Assembly (NCBI GenBank): GCA_047629355.1
Contig: JBLHWU010000177.1
Location: 1 to 13,622, forward strand
Direction: 5' to 3'
Origin: CAYUNA01 sp047629355
GTDB taxonomy: Bacteria; Bacteroidota; Bacteroidia; Chitinophagales; Saprospiraceae
Length of the DNA: 13,622 bases
A model generated the notes under the pieces. That model was not told where the DNA came from, searched no databases, and saw only the letters and a list, made by a program, of their open reading frames with translations. Made by a program: the position numbers and the translations under genes. Below, piece after piece: positions 7,380-12,784 of the stretch; position 1 is the stretch's first letter, and every line of letters begins with the position of its first letter.

Positions 7380-8027
7380 CGCCGTAAATCGCGTGCCGGA
7401 AGCCGTAATAAAAACAATTTTCATTTGGCAAAGAGACCACGTAAAAATCACAACAGAAGAGAAGATTCACGTCTTCAATTTAGAATTAATGGATTTATTC
7501 GAGTTCCTGATATTCGTTTAGTTGGGGACAACCTCGACCAAATCACTGAAGTAGCTGGACAAGAAATTGCTCCAGGTATTTACCCAACGCGTCAAGCGCA
7601 ACAGTGGGCGAATAAAATGGAGTTGGATTTGGTAGAAATTTCACCAAAAGCAGACCCACCCGTTTGTAAAATTATTGGTTATCAAAAATTCCTTTACGAT
7701 AAAAAGAAAAAGGAAAAAGAATTGAAATCCAAGCAAATCAAAACTGTCGTTAAAGAAATTCGGTTTGGACCGAATACCGATGACCACGATTTTGAATTTA
7801 AACTACGTCACGCTCGAAGGTTCTTAGAAGAAGGTTCGAAAGTGAAAGCGTATGTACACTTCCGTGGACGAACGATTGTCTTTAAAGAACGTGGAGAGTT
7901 GCTATTGCTGAAATTTTTGAACGAATTGGAAGACTTGGGTGCTGCAGAAGCATTGCCGAAGATGGAAGGTCGTCGAATGATTGTGATGGTGCAACCGAAG
8001 AAGACAGGAAAAGGCGGGAAGAAGTAA
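7377..8027 (+). CDS. infC: Translation initiation factor IF-3
   Basis: IF3 binds the 30S subunit, blocks 50S joining and proofreads the start codon and initiator tRNA. From the GTG start the protein has 216 residues. A basic extension (about 1-35, rich in Arg, Lys and Asn) precedes the N domain (RINGFIRVPDIRLVGDN, then LDLVEISPKADPPVCKI near 83-99). A lysine-rich linker helix (KFLYDKKKKEKELKSKQ, about 104-120) leads to the C domain (KEIRFGPNTDDHDF, FLEEGSKVKAYVHFRGR, ending with MIVMVQPKK). About nine extra residues (around 53-65) are inserted in the N domain before GIYPTRQA compared with typical IF3. Start choice is uncertain between GTG 7377 and ATT or ATC 15-18 nt upstream. The usual neighbours thrS, rpmI and rplT are absent: a terminator follows about 100 nt after the stop, so infC appears to be monocistronic here. 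Confidence 0.95.
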   Translation: MRRKSRAGSRNKNNFHLAKRPRKNHNRREDSRLQFRINGFIRVPDIRLVGDNLDQITEVAGQEIAPGIYPTRQAQQWANKMELDLVEISPKADPPVCKIIGYQKFLYDKKKKEKELKSKQIKTVVKEIRFGPNTDDHDFEFKLRHARRFLEEGSKVKAYVHFRGRTIVFKERGELLLLKFLNELEDLGAAEALPKMEGRRMIVMVQPKKTGKGGKK

Positions 8028-8125
8028 ATTTTAATGATAAATAACTAGGAGTTGATAGTTGATGGAGAAATCTGTCAGGGTTGATTCTTATGTAAATAAT
8101 TTAGGAAGTCGATGGCTTTCTGAAT

Positions 8126-8162
8126 AAAGTCGTTTGGGTCGTTGGATTCAAACGACTTTTTT
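8126..8162 (+). terminator. Strong rho-independent terminator of infC
   Basis: AAAGTCGTTTG (8126-8136) pairs perfectly with CAAACGACTTT (8149-8159) around a 12-nt loop and is followed by a T-run. On the other strand the last codons of the orphan GIY-YIG-like frame run into this same hairpin. Confidence 0.85.
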
Positions 8163-8465
8163 ATGTTTACAAATTGCCTCTTGGTCGTCGATTATTTTCA
8201 GCTTCATATTACACAATGTGCTCTTCTCTATTTTTCTCGCGGTCGATCTGTCGGATATATCTTTTAACAAAATTCTGGCAAAAAAACGTTTCCACCCGGC
8301 AATCACATTTAATAAACGTAATTGAATTCTTATTCTTCTTGACAAACCATCTTCTTCTATCAAGTCGCTGCTAATGCCGTATTTGAAAGTATCATTGTCT
8401 TTTTTATCAATGACCTCATATAAATGATGTGGTAATTTATCTGAGTTTTTGTTTTTGTGAGACAC
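8148..8465 (-). pseudogene. Orphan GIY-YIG/URI-like nuclease domain, probably a polymorphic-toxin tip fragment
   Basis: The 105-codon frame starts with GTG (no ATG is available; an in-frame stop lies 33 nt further up) 11 nt after the preceding DUF4240-like frame. Residues 14-32 (HLYEVIDKKDNDTFKYGIS) resemble the first two strands of a GIY-YIG fold, with LYE and KYGIS in place of GIY and YIG. An Arg-rich helix (GLSRRIRIQL) follows, and then a helix with a candidate catalytic Glu (ARKIEK). This layout resembles the small URI-type toxin domains found at the C-terminal ends of RHS and other polymorphic toxins in Bacteroidota. The last 15 or so residues come from the infC terminator hairpin, so the natural C-terminus looks lost. 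There is no carrier protein. It could instead be a free-standing small protein. Domain call from pattern recall only. Confidence 0.45.
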
Positions 8466-8476
8466 AGTTTTATGAT

Positions 8477-8812
8477 TTATTTCCAGCCTTCCTTATTGCT
8501 ATAAGTTTCATATTTTTGATTTCTCATATAATTAAATTCCTTACCTATTTTTATTTTAAACGCTTCCTTATTAATATATAAAAGAGATTCAAAAGTTATC
8601 GTTTCTGGCATTTCAGAGGGCATATTTAACACTTTTTCATAATATTTTTTCCCTTCTGCCACTACCGCACAACGAGCATATAAAAAATCATCCACTGATA
8701 AATAATTCTCCTCCTCCTCCTCCTTCAAAAAAACTTGTGCATGCGCTTTGGTGTCTAATTGAAATAATTTATCTGTTAGCGTATCGGAAAATAAATAAGT
8801 AACGCGTAGTAA
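8477..8812 (-). pseudogene. Truncated DUF4240-like protein
   Basis: The frame is open from a stop at 8813-8815 down to TAA at 8477. The only available starts are non-ATG (TTG at 8728, for example), yet protein-like sequence extends upstream of that codon (TYLFSDTLTDKLFQLDTKAH). The body (SVDDFLYARCAVVAEGKKYY, then ITFESLLYINKEAFKIKIGK and a final YETYSNKEGW) resembles the second half of DUF4240 proteins, which often lie beside toxin genes. The N-terminal half is missing, and the break falls in the dispersed repeat at 8797-8822. I therefore read it as a 5'-truncated remnant. It lies 11 nt before the GIY-YIG-like frame, and together they suggest the debris of a toxin and immunity locus. The family call is tentative. 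Confidence 0.45.
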
Positions 8813-8822
8813 TTAACTGGTA
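8797..8822 (+). repeat. Copy A of the dispersed 26-bp repeat
   Basis: This copy reads AAGTAACGCGTAGTAATTAA and then CTGGTA, differing from the ends of the palindromic element at 12785-13100 at only a few positions. The similarity stops on both sides, so it is a solo end. It lies exactly where the DUF4240-like reading frame loses its beginning. Confidence 0.65.
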
Positions 8823-8826
8823 TCCC

Positions 8827-9028
8827 CTACTCCTCTTCCTCCAATTCAAAAAGCGCATTCACCCCCCTTCCCAAAAACCTGCGACGACTTCAAAGCCAAA
8901 ACCGTCGAAGGCACATACCAATTCTTTTCAATAGAATTAATAGTTTGACGAGAGACACCAATTTTTTTAGCCAATTGCTCTTGCGTTAAATCTAAAATAG
9001 CCCGTTCAATTTTTAAGCAGTTTTTCAT
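8827..9028 (-). pseudogene. XRE-family (YozG-like) HTH regulator, frameshifted in a G6 run
   Basis: The N-terminal part is a textbook small HTH: LTQEQLAKKIGVSRQTINSI followed by the family signature NWYVPSTVLALK. As written, the frame ends after 60 residues (TGA at 8846-8848) with an atypical tail, GKGGECAF. Removing one G from the run of six at 8862-8867 (C on the plus strand) restores the tail GKGVNALFELEEEE and a TAG at 8827-8829, giving a normal 66-residue protein. The ATG overlaps the stop of the upstream membrane-protein frame (ATGA). In related two-gene operons this HTH represses its own operon. The lesion may be a real frameshift, slippage-based variation or an assembly error. Confidence 0.75.
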
Positions 9029-9467
9029 TGGTGTGAGCGTTTTAAAACTGTAAAATACAGGACTTGGACGACTAATAAAAACCAGAGGATTTGAAAATCA
9101 CCCAACAGTTCAAATGTGGTCTCTTCGCCTGCTACGAATCGCGCGACCACATAATTGATAACTGGCTGGAATAAAGCATATAAAACGCCGCAAATGAAGG
9201 CGAAAGTATATGCATTCGTAATTGTACGACTAATTCGTCCTCAATCTTTTCTTTGGAGATGGAAGCAATTAGTAAGCCAACGAGCATACCTATTTTACCT
9301 GCCGTTAGCAACATTTTGGAATCCCACAGAGGTACATTAATCATGATTAAAATCATACTTCCAATAGCAATAGCTAGCCCTATCTTTTTAAAATAACTCG
9401 GTAACTGAAATCGTTTCATTCTTTTGAGACTATCTCTTTCGTAAGCTAAAATTTCTTTTATTGTCAT
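9025..9467 (-). pseudogene. Small multi-pass membrane protein partnered with the XRE regulator, frameshifted
   Basis: The N-terminal 111 codons encode a basic start (MTIKEILAYERDSLKRMKRF) and two hydrophobic segments (IGLAIAIGSMILIMI and GKIGMLVGLLIASI). The frame then goes off-register near 9199-9216. In the next frame the sequence continues convincingly (FICGVLYALFQPVINYVV, then ILWFLLVVQVLYFTVLK) to TGA at 9025-9027, overlapping the ATG of the HTH gene by four bases. Adding one base near 9212 would give a protein of about 147 residues with four membrane segments. It resembles the DUF2178-type membrane proteins commonly encoded next to YozG-like regulators, but that family name is tentative. 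A promoter box lies 63 nt upstream. Confidence 0.7.
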
Positions 9468-9529
9468 TGTTAATTTATTTAGAAAAGGTAAATAATTGTT
9501 TATTTTGTAAATTTAATTTTACATTATGA

Positions 9530-9537
9530 CAAATGTA
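9530..9537 (-). promoter_or_regulatory. Bacteroidota-type -7 box (TACATTTG) for the membrane-protein/XRE operon
   Basis: The minus strand reads TACATTTG, an exact TAnnTTTG match about 65 nt upstream of the ATG at 9467. No convincing TTTG -33 box is seen at standard spacing. Confidence 0.5.
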
Positions 9538-9619
9538 CTTTATATTTTTGATGTAAAATGGCTTTTCGATTATCTGATGGAAATGGTCCATGAAATGTAG
9601 AAAAGCACTGTATTTTTCT

Positions 9620-9627
9620 TACTTTTG
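9620..9627 (+). promoter_or_regulatory. -7 box (TACTTTTG) in front of the decayed membrane-protein gene
   Basis: TACTTTTG matches TAnnTTTG exactly and ends 18 nt before the ATG at 9646. The gene behind it is broken, so this is probably a relic that may still be active. Confidence 0.4.
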
Positions 9628-9645
9628 ATACAAATCTAAATCACT

Positions 9646-10109
9646 ATGCATACTACCGACGCTTTCAAAGCACAGCTCTTCATCTCCACAACAGCCTGAT
9701 TTTTTATCATATTATCAGGAACAGCATTTTATTTTTCCATTAGCAATTTAGCTGTTTTTAAAATAGGAATCGACATGTAAAAGGAGCTCTTTGCAGATAT
9801 GCAAGGTAATAACCAAGAAGAATTACCTCAAAAAACACAAGAAATTTGGCAAGTATTTCATTTACAACGGTCTGTTTATTAATTGTGGGTTTATTCATCG
9901 CCTTCGCCTTTTATCTGAAATATCAAACAGGGGAAATTCAAAACCTACTCAATTTTAATTTGAGGGAAGAACCTTCTTTTTTAAAACTACAATTGGCAAA
10001 CTAAATTAAATTAGTGTCCTATTTGATTTTCATTGTCGCTATCGCTTGGAGTATGGTTCGGGTTTTAGTAAAATTAAATAGTCGGCAAATGCGAGAATAT
10101 TTTGACTAA
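9646..10109 (+). pseudogene. Decayed three-TM membrane-protein gene
   Basis: From ATG 9646 the frame reads MHTTDAFKAQLFISTTA, then TGA (9697-9699, perhaps a former Trp codon), then FFIILSGTAFYFSISNLAVF, then TAA (9778-9780) after GIDM. A long amphipathic stretch (KELFADMQGNNQEELPQKTQ) follows to about 9875. There the frame must shift to continue as LLIVGLFIAFAFYLKYQTGE. A third stop (10002-10004) precedes VSYLIFIVAIAWSMVRVLV and the final TAA at 10107-10109. Rebuilt, it would be about 154 residues with three membrane segments. I do not recognise the family. Four independent lesions make genuine decay far more likely than sequencing error. A perfect terminator follows immediately. Confidence 0.7.
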
Positions 10110-10144
10110 AAAAGGGAATAACCGATCAAGGTTATTCCCTTTTT
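10109..10144. terminator. Perfect bidirectional terminator between the decayed gene and fabD
   Basis: AAAAAGGGAATAACC (10109-10123) pairs perfectly with GGTTATTCCCTTTTT (10130-10144) around a six-nt loop, gatcaa. The A-run and T-run make it suitable for either strand. It overlaps the stop codon of the broken gene and lies about 155 nt after fabD on the other strand. Confidence 0.85.
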
Positions 10145-10299
10145 AAAACGCATTGTATTATTAAAATTGCGCGTAAAATCCTTAGGAACACGAAAAAATA
10201 ACTGTAGATTCTTGACAGGATATTTTGCCCTCATTTTTTAAATTCTTTAGAAGAAAAAATCCCAGCGCATTATGATACCTCTTATTTAATTCTTTTTAC

Positions 10300-11181
10300 T
10301 TAAATTTTCGACGTCGGAAACTTTCTATCCACCTTTTTCACCATCCCCGTCAACGTCTTGCCTGTTCCACCAACTTCGATGAATTCCTCATTGCCATCCG
10401 CAATCATATTCAACATCGTCTGCGTCCAACGTACGGGGGCGGTAAGTTGTGCCACCAAGTTTTTTTGAATGATTGTAGGGTCTGTTTCCTGCTTAGCGGA
10501 TACATTTTGATAAACTGGACAAATCGGTGTACTAAACTCCGTCCCCTCAATCGCTGCCTGCAATTCCTCCTGCGCTGGCATCATCAATGGCGAGTGAAAC
10601 GCTCCACCAACGGGTAAAACAATCACCCGACGCGCACCTGCCTCCGTCAATTTTTCAACTGCCAATTCTATTCCTTTTTTAGAACCAGAAACGACCAGTT
10701 GACCTGGACAATTATAGTTTGCCGCTACTACCGTTTCTTCGATTTCCTCACAGGTTTTTTCAACGACTTCATCGTCTAAACCCAACACAGCTGCCATTGT
10801 TCCTTCCACCGCTTCACAAGCTTTTTGCATTGCCAAAGCACGCTGCTGTACCAATTTCAAACCATCTTCAAAAGACATCGCGCCCGCTGCTACCAATGCA
10901 GAGAATTCGCCCAAAGAATGTCCCGCTACGAAGGTCGGTTGAAATTCTTCTCCCGCCATTTTTGCTGCAATCACACTTTGCAAAAACACCGCTGGTTGCG
11001 TAATTTTTGTCTGTTTTAAATCTTCTGCGCTGCCTTCAAACATGACATCTGTAATGCGATAACCTAAAATTTCATTCGCTTTTTCATAGAGTTCTTTCGC
11101 AAATTCAGAGTTTTCGTATTGGTCTTTTCCCATGCCCTCAAATTGCGAGCCTTGTCCGGGGAAGATGTATGCTTTTTTCAT
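10300..11181 (-). CDS. fabD: Malonyl-CoA:ACP transacylase
   Basis: FabD moves the malonyl group from CoA to acyl carrier protein to supply two-carbon units for type II fatty acid synthesis in the cytoplasm. The 293-residue protein has the normal bacterial length. Visible motifs are the N-terminal FPGQGSQ (7-13), the nucleophile elbow GHSLGE (87-92) with catalytic Ser89, Arg114 in VQQRALAM for binding the malonyl carboxylate, and GAFHSPLM with catalytic His196. The C-terminal VGGTGKTLTGMVKK (about 270-283) is also typical. No other fatty acid genes are adjacent, so it stands alone. The ATG directly abuts a tandem array of 8-bp units, and the folE terminator lies about 60 nt upstream, so it has its own short leader. 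Confidence 0.97.
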   Translation of the reverse strand: MKKAYIFPGQGSQFEGMGKDQYENSEFAKELYEKANEILGYRITDVMFEGSAEDLKQTKITQPAVFLQSVIAAKMAGEEFQPTFVAGHSLGEFSALVAAGAMSFEDGLKLVQQRALAMQKACEAVEGTMAAVLGLDDEVVEKTCEEIEETVVAANYNCPGQLVVSGSKKGIELAVEKLTEAGARRVIVLPVGGAFHSPLMMPAQEELQAAIEGTEFSTPICPVYQNVSAKQETDPTIIQKNLVAQLTAPVRWTQTMLNMIADGNEEFIEVGGTGKTLTGMVKKVDRKFPTSKI

Positions 11182-11211
11182 GTTTTAATGTTTTAATGTT
11201 TTAATGTTTTG
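11181..11211. repeat. Tandem 8-bp repeat abutting the fabD start codon
   Basis: Three copies of TGTTTTAA (11181-11204) and a partial fourth (TGTTTTG) lie immediately upstream of the fabD ATG, and the first unit shares its T with the start codon. The array forms most of the fabD 5' leader. Confidence 0.75.
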
Positions 11212-11237
11212 TTTATATAGAAAATAAGACATCATAG

Positions 11238-11248
11238 GCAAAAAATAA
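11238..11248 (-). promoter_or_regulatory. Tentative fabD promoter (TTATTTTTTGC, minus strand)
   Basis: The minus strand reads TATTTTTTGC, which fits TAnnTTTG except for one extra T. It overlaps the T-run of the folE terminator and would give a leader of about 50 nt. No better candidate lies between that terminator and fabD. Confidence 0.25.
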
Positions 11249-11295
11249 GGTGTTAGAAATTGCAAATAGCTTACAATTTTTAACACCTTATTTTT
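11241..11295. terminator. Strong terminator after folE
   Basis: AAAAATAAGGTGTTA (11241-11255) pairs perfectly with TAACACCTTATTTTT (11281-11295), and an inner AAATTG/CAATTT pair extends it. It lies 19 nt after the folE stop on the minus strand and has T-runs on both strands. Confidence 0.85.
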
Positions 11296-11313
11296 AATTA
11301 TAGACACCTCTTT

Positions 11314-11910
11314 TTAATGCAAATTTGAGCGAATCAAACTTAAAAACTCAGTTCTTGTCTCCGCTTTTTCAAACTCTCCAGTAAACGCTGAAGTTGTCGT
11401 TACAGAATTTTGCTTTTGCACCCCGCGCATCATCATACACATGTGACTGGCTTCAATTACCACGGCAACTCCCAAAGGATTCAACGTATTTTGAATGGCA
11501 TGTAAAACCTCATGTGTCAAGCGTTCCTGCACTTGCAATCGACGAGCAAAAACATCAATAACGCGTGGGATTTTACTCAATCCGACAATTTTTCCATCAG
11601 GAATATAAGCGACATGTGCTTTTCCAAAAAATGGCAACATATGGTGTTCACAAAGCGAATAGACTTCAATATCTTTCACAATAACCATCTCACTATATTC
11701 TTCATTAAACATTGCGCCTCGAAGAATCGCTTCGGCATCCATATCGTAACCATGCGTCAAAAATTGCATAGCCTTTGCAGCACGTTCCGGCGTTTTCAAT
11801 AATCCTTCACGAGACGGGTCTTCACCGACTTTATTTAAGATGGAATTATAAGCTTTCTTAATTTTCTCGGTCGTTTTTAAGTCGTAAATTTCTTTTTTTT
11901 CGTAAGACAT
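11314..11910 (-). CDS. folE: GTP cyclohydrolase I
   Basis: FolE converts GTP to 7,8-dihydroneopterin triphosphate, the first step of folate, biopterin and queuosine precursor synthesis. The 198-residue protein has the standard type I layout. A variable N-terminus precedes EDPSREGLLKTPERAAKA (30-47). SLCEHHMLPF (85-94) carries zinc ligand Cys87 and His90, LSKIPRVIDVFARRLQVQER (111-130) follows, and HMCMMMRGVQ (156-165) holds zinc ligand Cys158. TTTSAFTGEF near the end is also conserved. The gene lies 151 nt downstream of the PTPS-family gene on the same strand. No separate promoter box is evident between them, so the two may be cotranscribed and end at the hairpin after folE. Confidence 0.97.
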   Translation of the reverse strand: MSYEKKEIYDLKTTEKIKKAYNSILNKVGEDPSREGLLKTPERAAKAMQFLTHGYDMDAEAILRGAMFNEEYSEMVIVKDIEVYSLCEHHMLPFFGKAHVAYIPDGKIVGLSKIPRVIDVFARRLQVQERLTHEVLHAIQNTLNPLGVAVVIEASHMCMMMRGVQKQNSVTTTSAFTGEFEKAETRTEFLSLIRSNLH

Positions 11911-12010
11911 GTATGAGTAATTCGATTAAACGGTCACTTCGATTTTCTCGATTCAGAAAAACCCGCTTAAAGTGGTTAAAAAAATGGCTGCAATTCGAGG
12001 GAATTTCATC

Positions 12011-12050
12011 ATTTATTCAATACGTGTTCTATTCGATACCCTGAATAAAT
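12011..12050. repeat. Hairpin between the PTPS-family gene and folE
   Basis: ATTTATTCA (12011-12019) pairs perfectly with TGAATAAAT (12042-12050) around a 22-nt loop. Neither strand has a following T-run, so it is not a standard terminator. It could affect transcript processing between the two genes or be chance. Confidence 0.35.
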
Positions 12051-12061
12051 AAAGCCCTAAA

Positions 12062-12472
12062 TTACTCTCCAAAGTACTCCGCAAAAATATTTTCCGTTTC
12101 GTACAATTTAATGGAGTGCAATTCACACCCCTTAATATGGAGCACAAGTTGTTGCCAGATTAAGATAACCAAATTTTCGGTCGTTGGTTGCAATTTTTTG
12201 GGTATAAAATCAACATCTAAGTTTAAATTCGAGTGGTCTAACTTATCCGTGATGTATTTTTTAATCAAATCACTCAATTCTTTGGCATCCATAATAAAGC
12301 CCGTCATTGGATCAGGCAGACCTTTCACTGTGACGTAGAGGTCATAATTGTGACCGTGCCAGTTTTTATTAGAACACTTACCAAAGACCGCACGGTTCTT
12401 TTCGTCTGTCCAGCTATCTACCCAAAGTTTATGGGCAGCATTAAATCTTTCTCTTCTTGTCAGGTAAACCAT
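12062..12472 (-). CDS. 6-pyruvoyl-tetrahydropterin synthase / 6-carboxytetrahydropterin synthase family protein
   Basis: This T-fold enzyme of 136 residues acts on 7,8-dihydroneopterin triphosphate, the product of the adjacent FolE. Zinc ligands are His14 (FNAAH) and His39 and His41 (WHGHNY). The catalytic Cys33 and the Asp79-His80 pair (KLDHSNLN) are present, as are PTTEN (97-100) and the pterin-binding Glu in LYETEN (Glu125). Spacing matters: the Cys and the HGH are separated by five residues, as in animal PTPS, whereas classical QueD has three. This favours a pyruvoyl-tetrahydropterin (biopterin-type) activity over queuosine synthesis, though it does not prove it. It is the first gene before folE on the minus strand. 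A perfect -7 box lies about 75 nt upstream, and a copy of the dispersed repeat falls in the leader. Confidence 0.92.
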   Translation of the reverse strand: MVYLTRRERFNAAHKLWVDSWTDEKNRAVFGKCSNKNWHGHNYDLYVTVKGLPDPMTGFIMDAKELSDLIKKYITDKLDHSNLNLDVDFIPKKLQPTTENLVILIWQQLVLHIKGCELHSIKLYETENIFAEYFGE

Positions 12473-12520
12473 TTTATAATTAAGAATTAAGGAATGCGAA
12501 ATAAAGAATTTGGAGTCTAA

Positions 12521-12544
12521 AATAACGCGTGTTAATTAATCTGG
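12521..12544 (+). repeat. Copy B of the dispersed repeat, in the leader of the PTPS-family gene
   Basis: AATAACGCGTGTTAATTAAT followed by CTGG differs from the ends of the element at 12785-13100 at only a few positions. It stands alone, with no element body attached. It lies two bases inside the -7 box at 12547-12554, so it covers the expected transcription start and could be read as an operator as well as a repeat relic. Confidence 0.6.
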
Positions 12545-12546
12545 CG

Positions 12547-12554
12547 CAAAGGTA
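12547..12554 (-). promoter_or_regulatory. Bacteroidota-type -7 box (TACCTTTG) for the PTPS-family/folE unit
   Basis: The minus strand reads TACCTTTGC, an exact TAnnTTTG match, about 75 nt before the ATG at 12472. A standard-spaced TTTG -33 box is not apparent. Confidence 0.55.
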
Positions 12555-12626
12555 AAATATTTGTAGGTAATATGCTACTCTCTATATTTTGAAGTTGTTT
12601 AAAAATGTCTTGCTGAAACTATTAAG

Positions 12627-12781
12627 TAGGTTATCATAATTATATATGGAATTTTAAGGCTAAGATTTTTTTGATTGTTTTTCTTTAAAAACCCTTTAAT
12701 AGCAAGTGTTATTGAATGATTTTTAAAGGAAAATATCGAAATAAAATAGTCTTAAAAACCATAGATAATTACGGTAACCTA
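12627..12781 (-). mobile_element. Palindromic MITE-like element E1 (about 155 bp)
   Basis: The ends are inverted repeats: TAGGTTA, a variable CC/TC, then (A/G)TAATTAT(A/C)TATGG on both sides, read inward. Similarity continues through TTTTAAG(G/A)CT and an A/T-rich arm to a central hairpin, AATAGC-AAGT-GTTATT. Read on the minus strand, its core matches the core of E2 at 12785-13100 almost base for base (TTCAATAACACT(T/G)GCTATT), with the flanking TTTAAAAAT and TTTTTAAAGAAAAAC also shared. It has no coding capacity. It is the intact homologue of E2. Confidence 0.65.
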
Positions 12782-12784
12782 TCT

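Noticed and set aside
8134..8374. Plus-strand frames of 63 and 66 codons opposite the GIY-YIG-like frame
   Set aside because: They start inside the infC terminator or overlap it, and their composition is the mirror of the minus-strand frame, which has better protein-like features.
11181..11211. The short tandem array at fabD as a CRISPR-like repeat
   Set aside because: Units are 8 bp, directly adjacent and without spacers. No CRISPR array or cas gene is present in the window.
11557..11573. AATAACGCGTG within folE resembling the start of the dispersed repeat
   Set aside because: It lies in codons for the conserved PRVIDVF motif of GTP cyclohydrolase, and the similarity ends after eleven bases.
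12547..12554. Reading copy B of the repeat together with the -7 box as evidence that the element brought in the promoter
   Set aside because: The -7 box lies just outside the shared 24 bp, and none of the other copies has such a box next to it.
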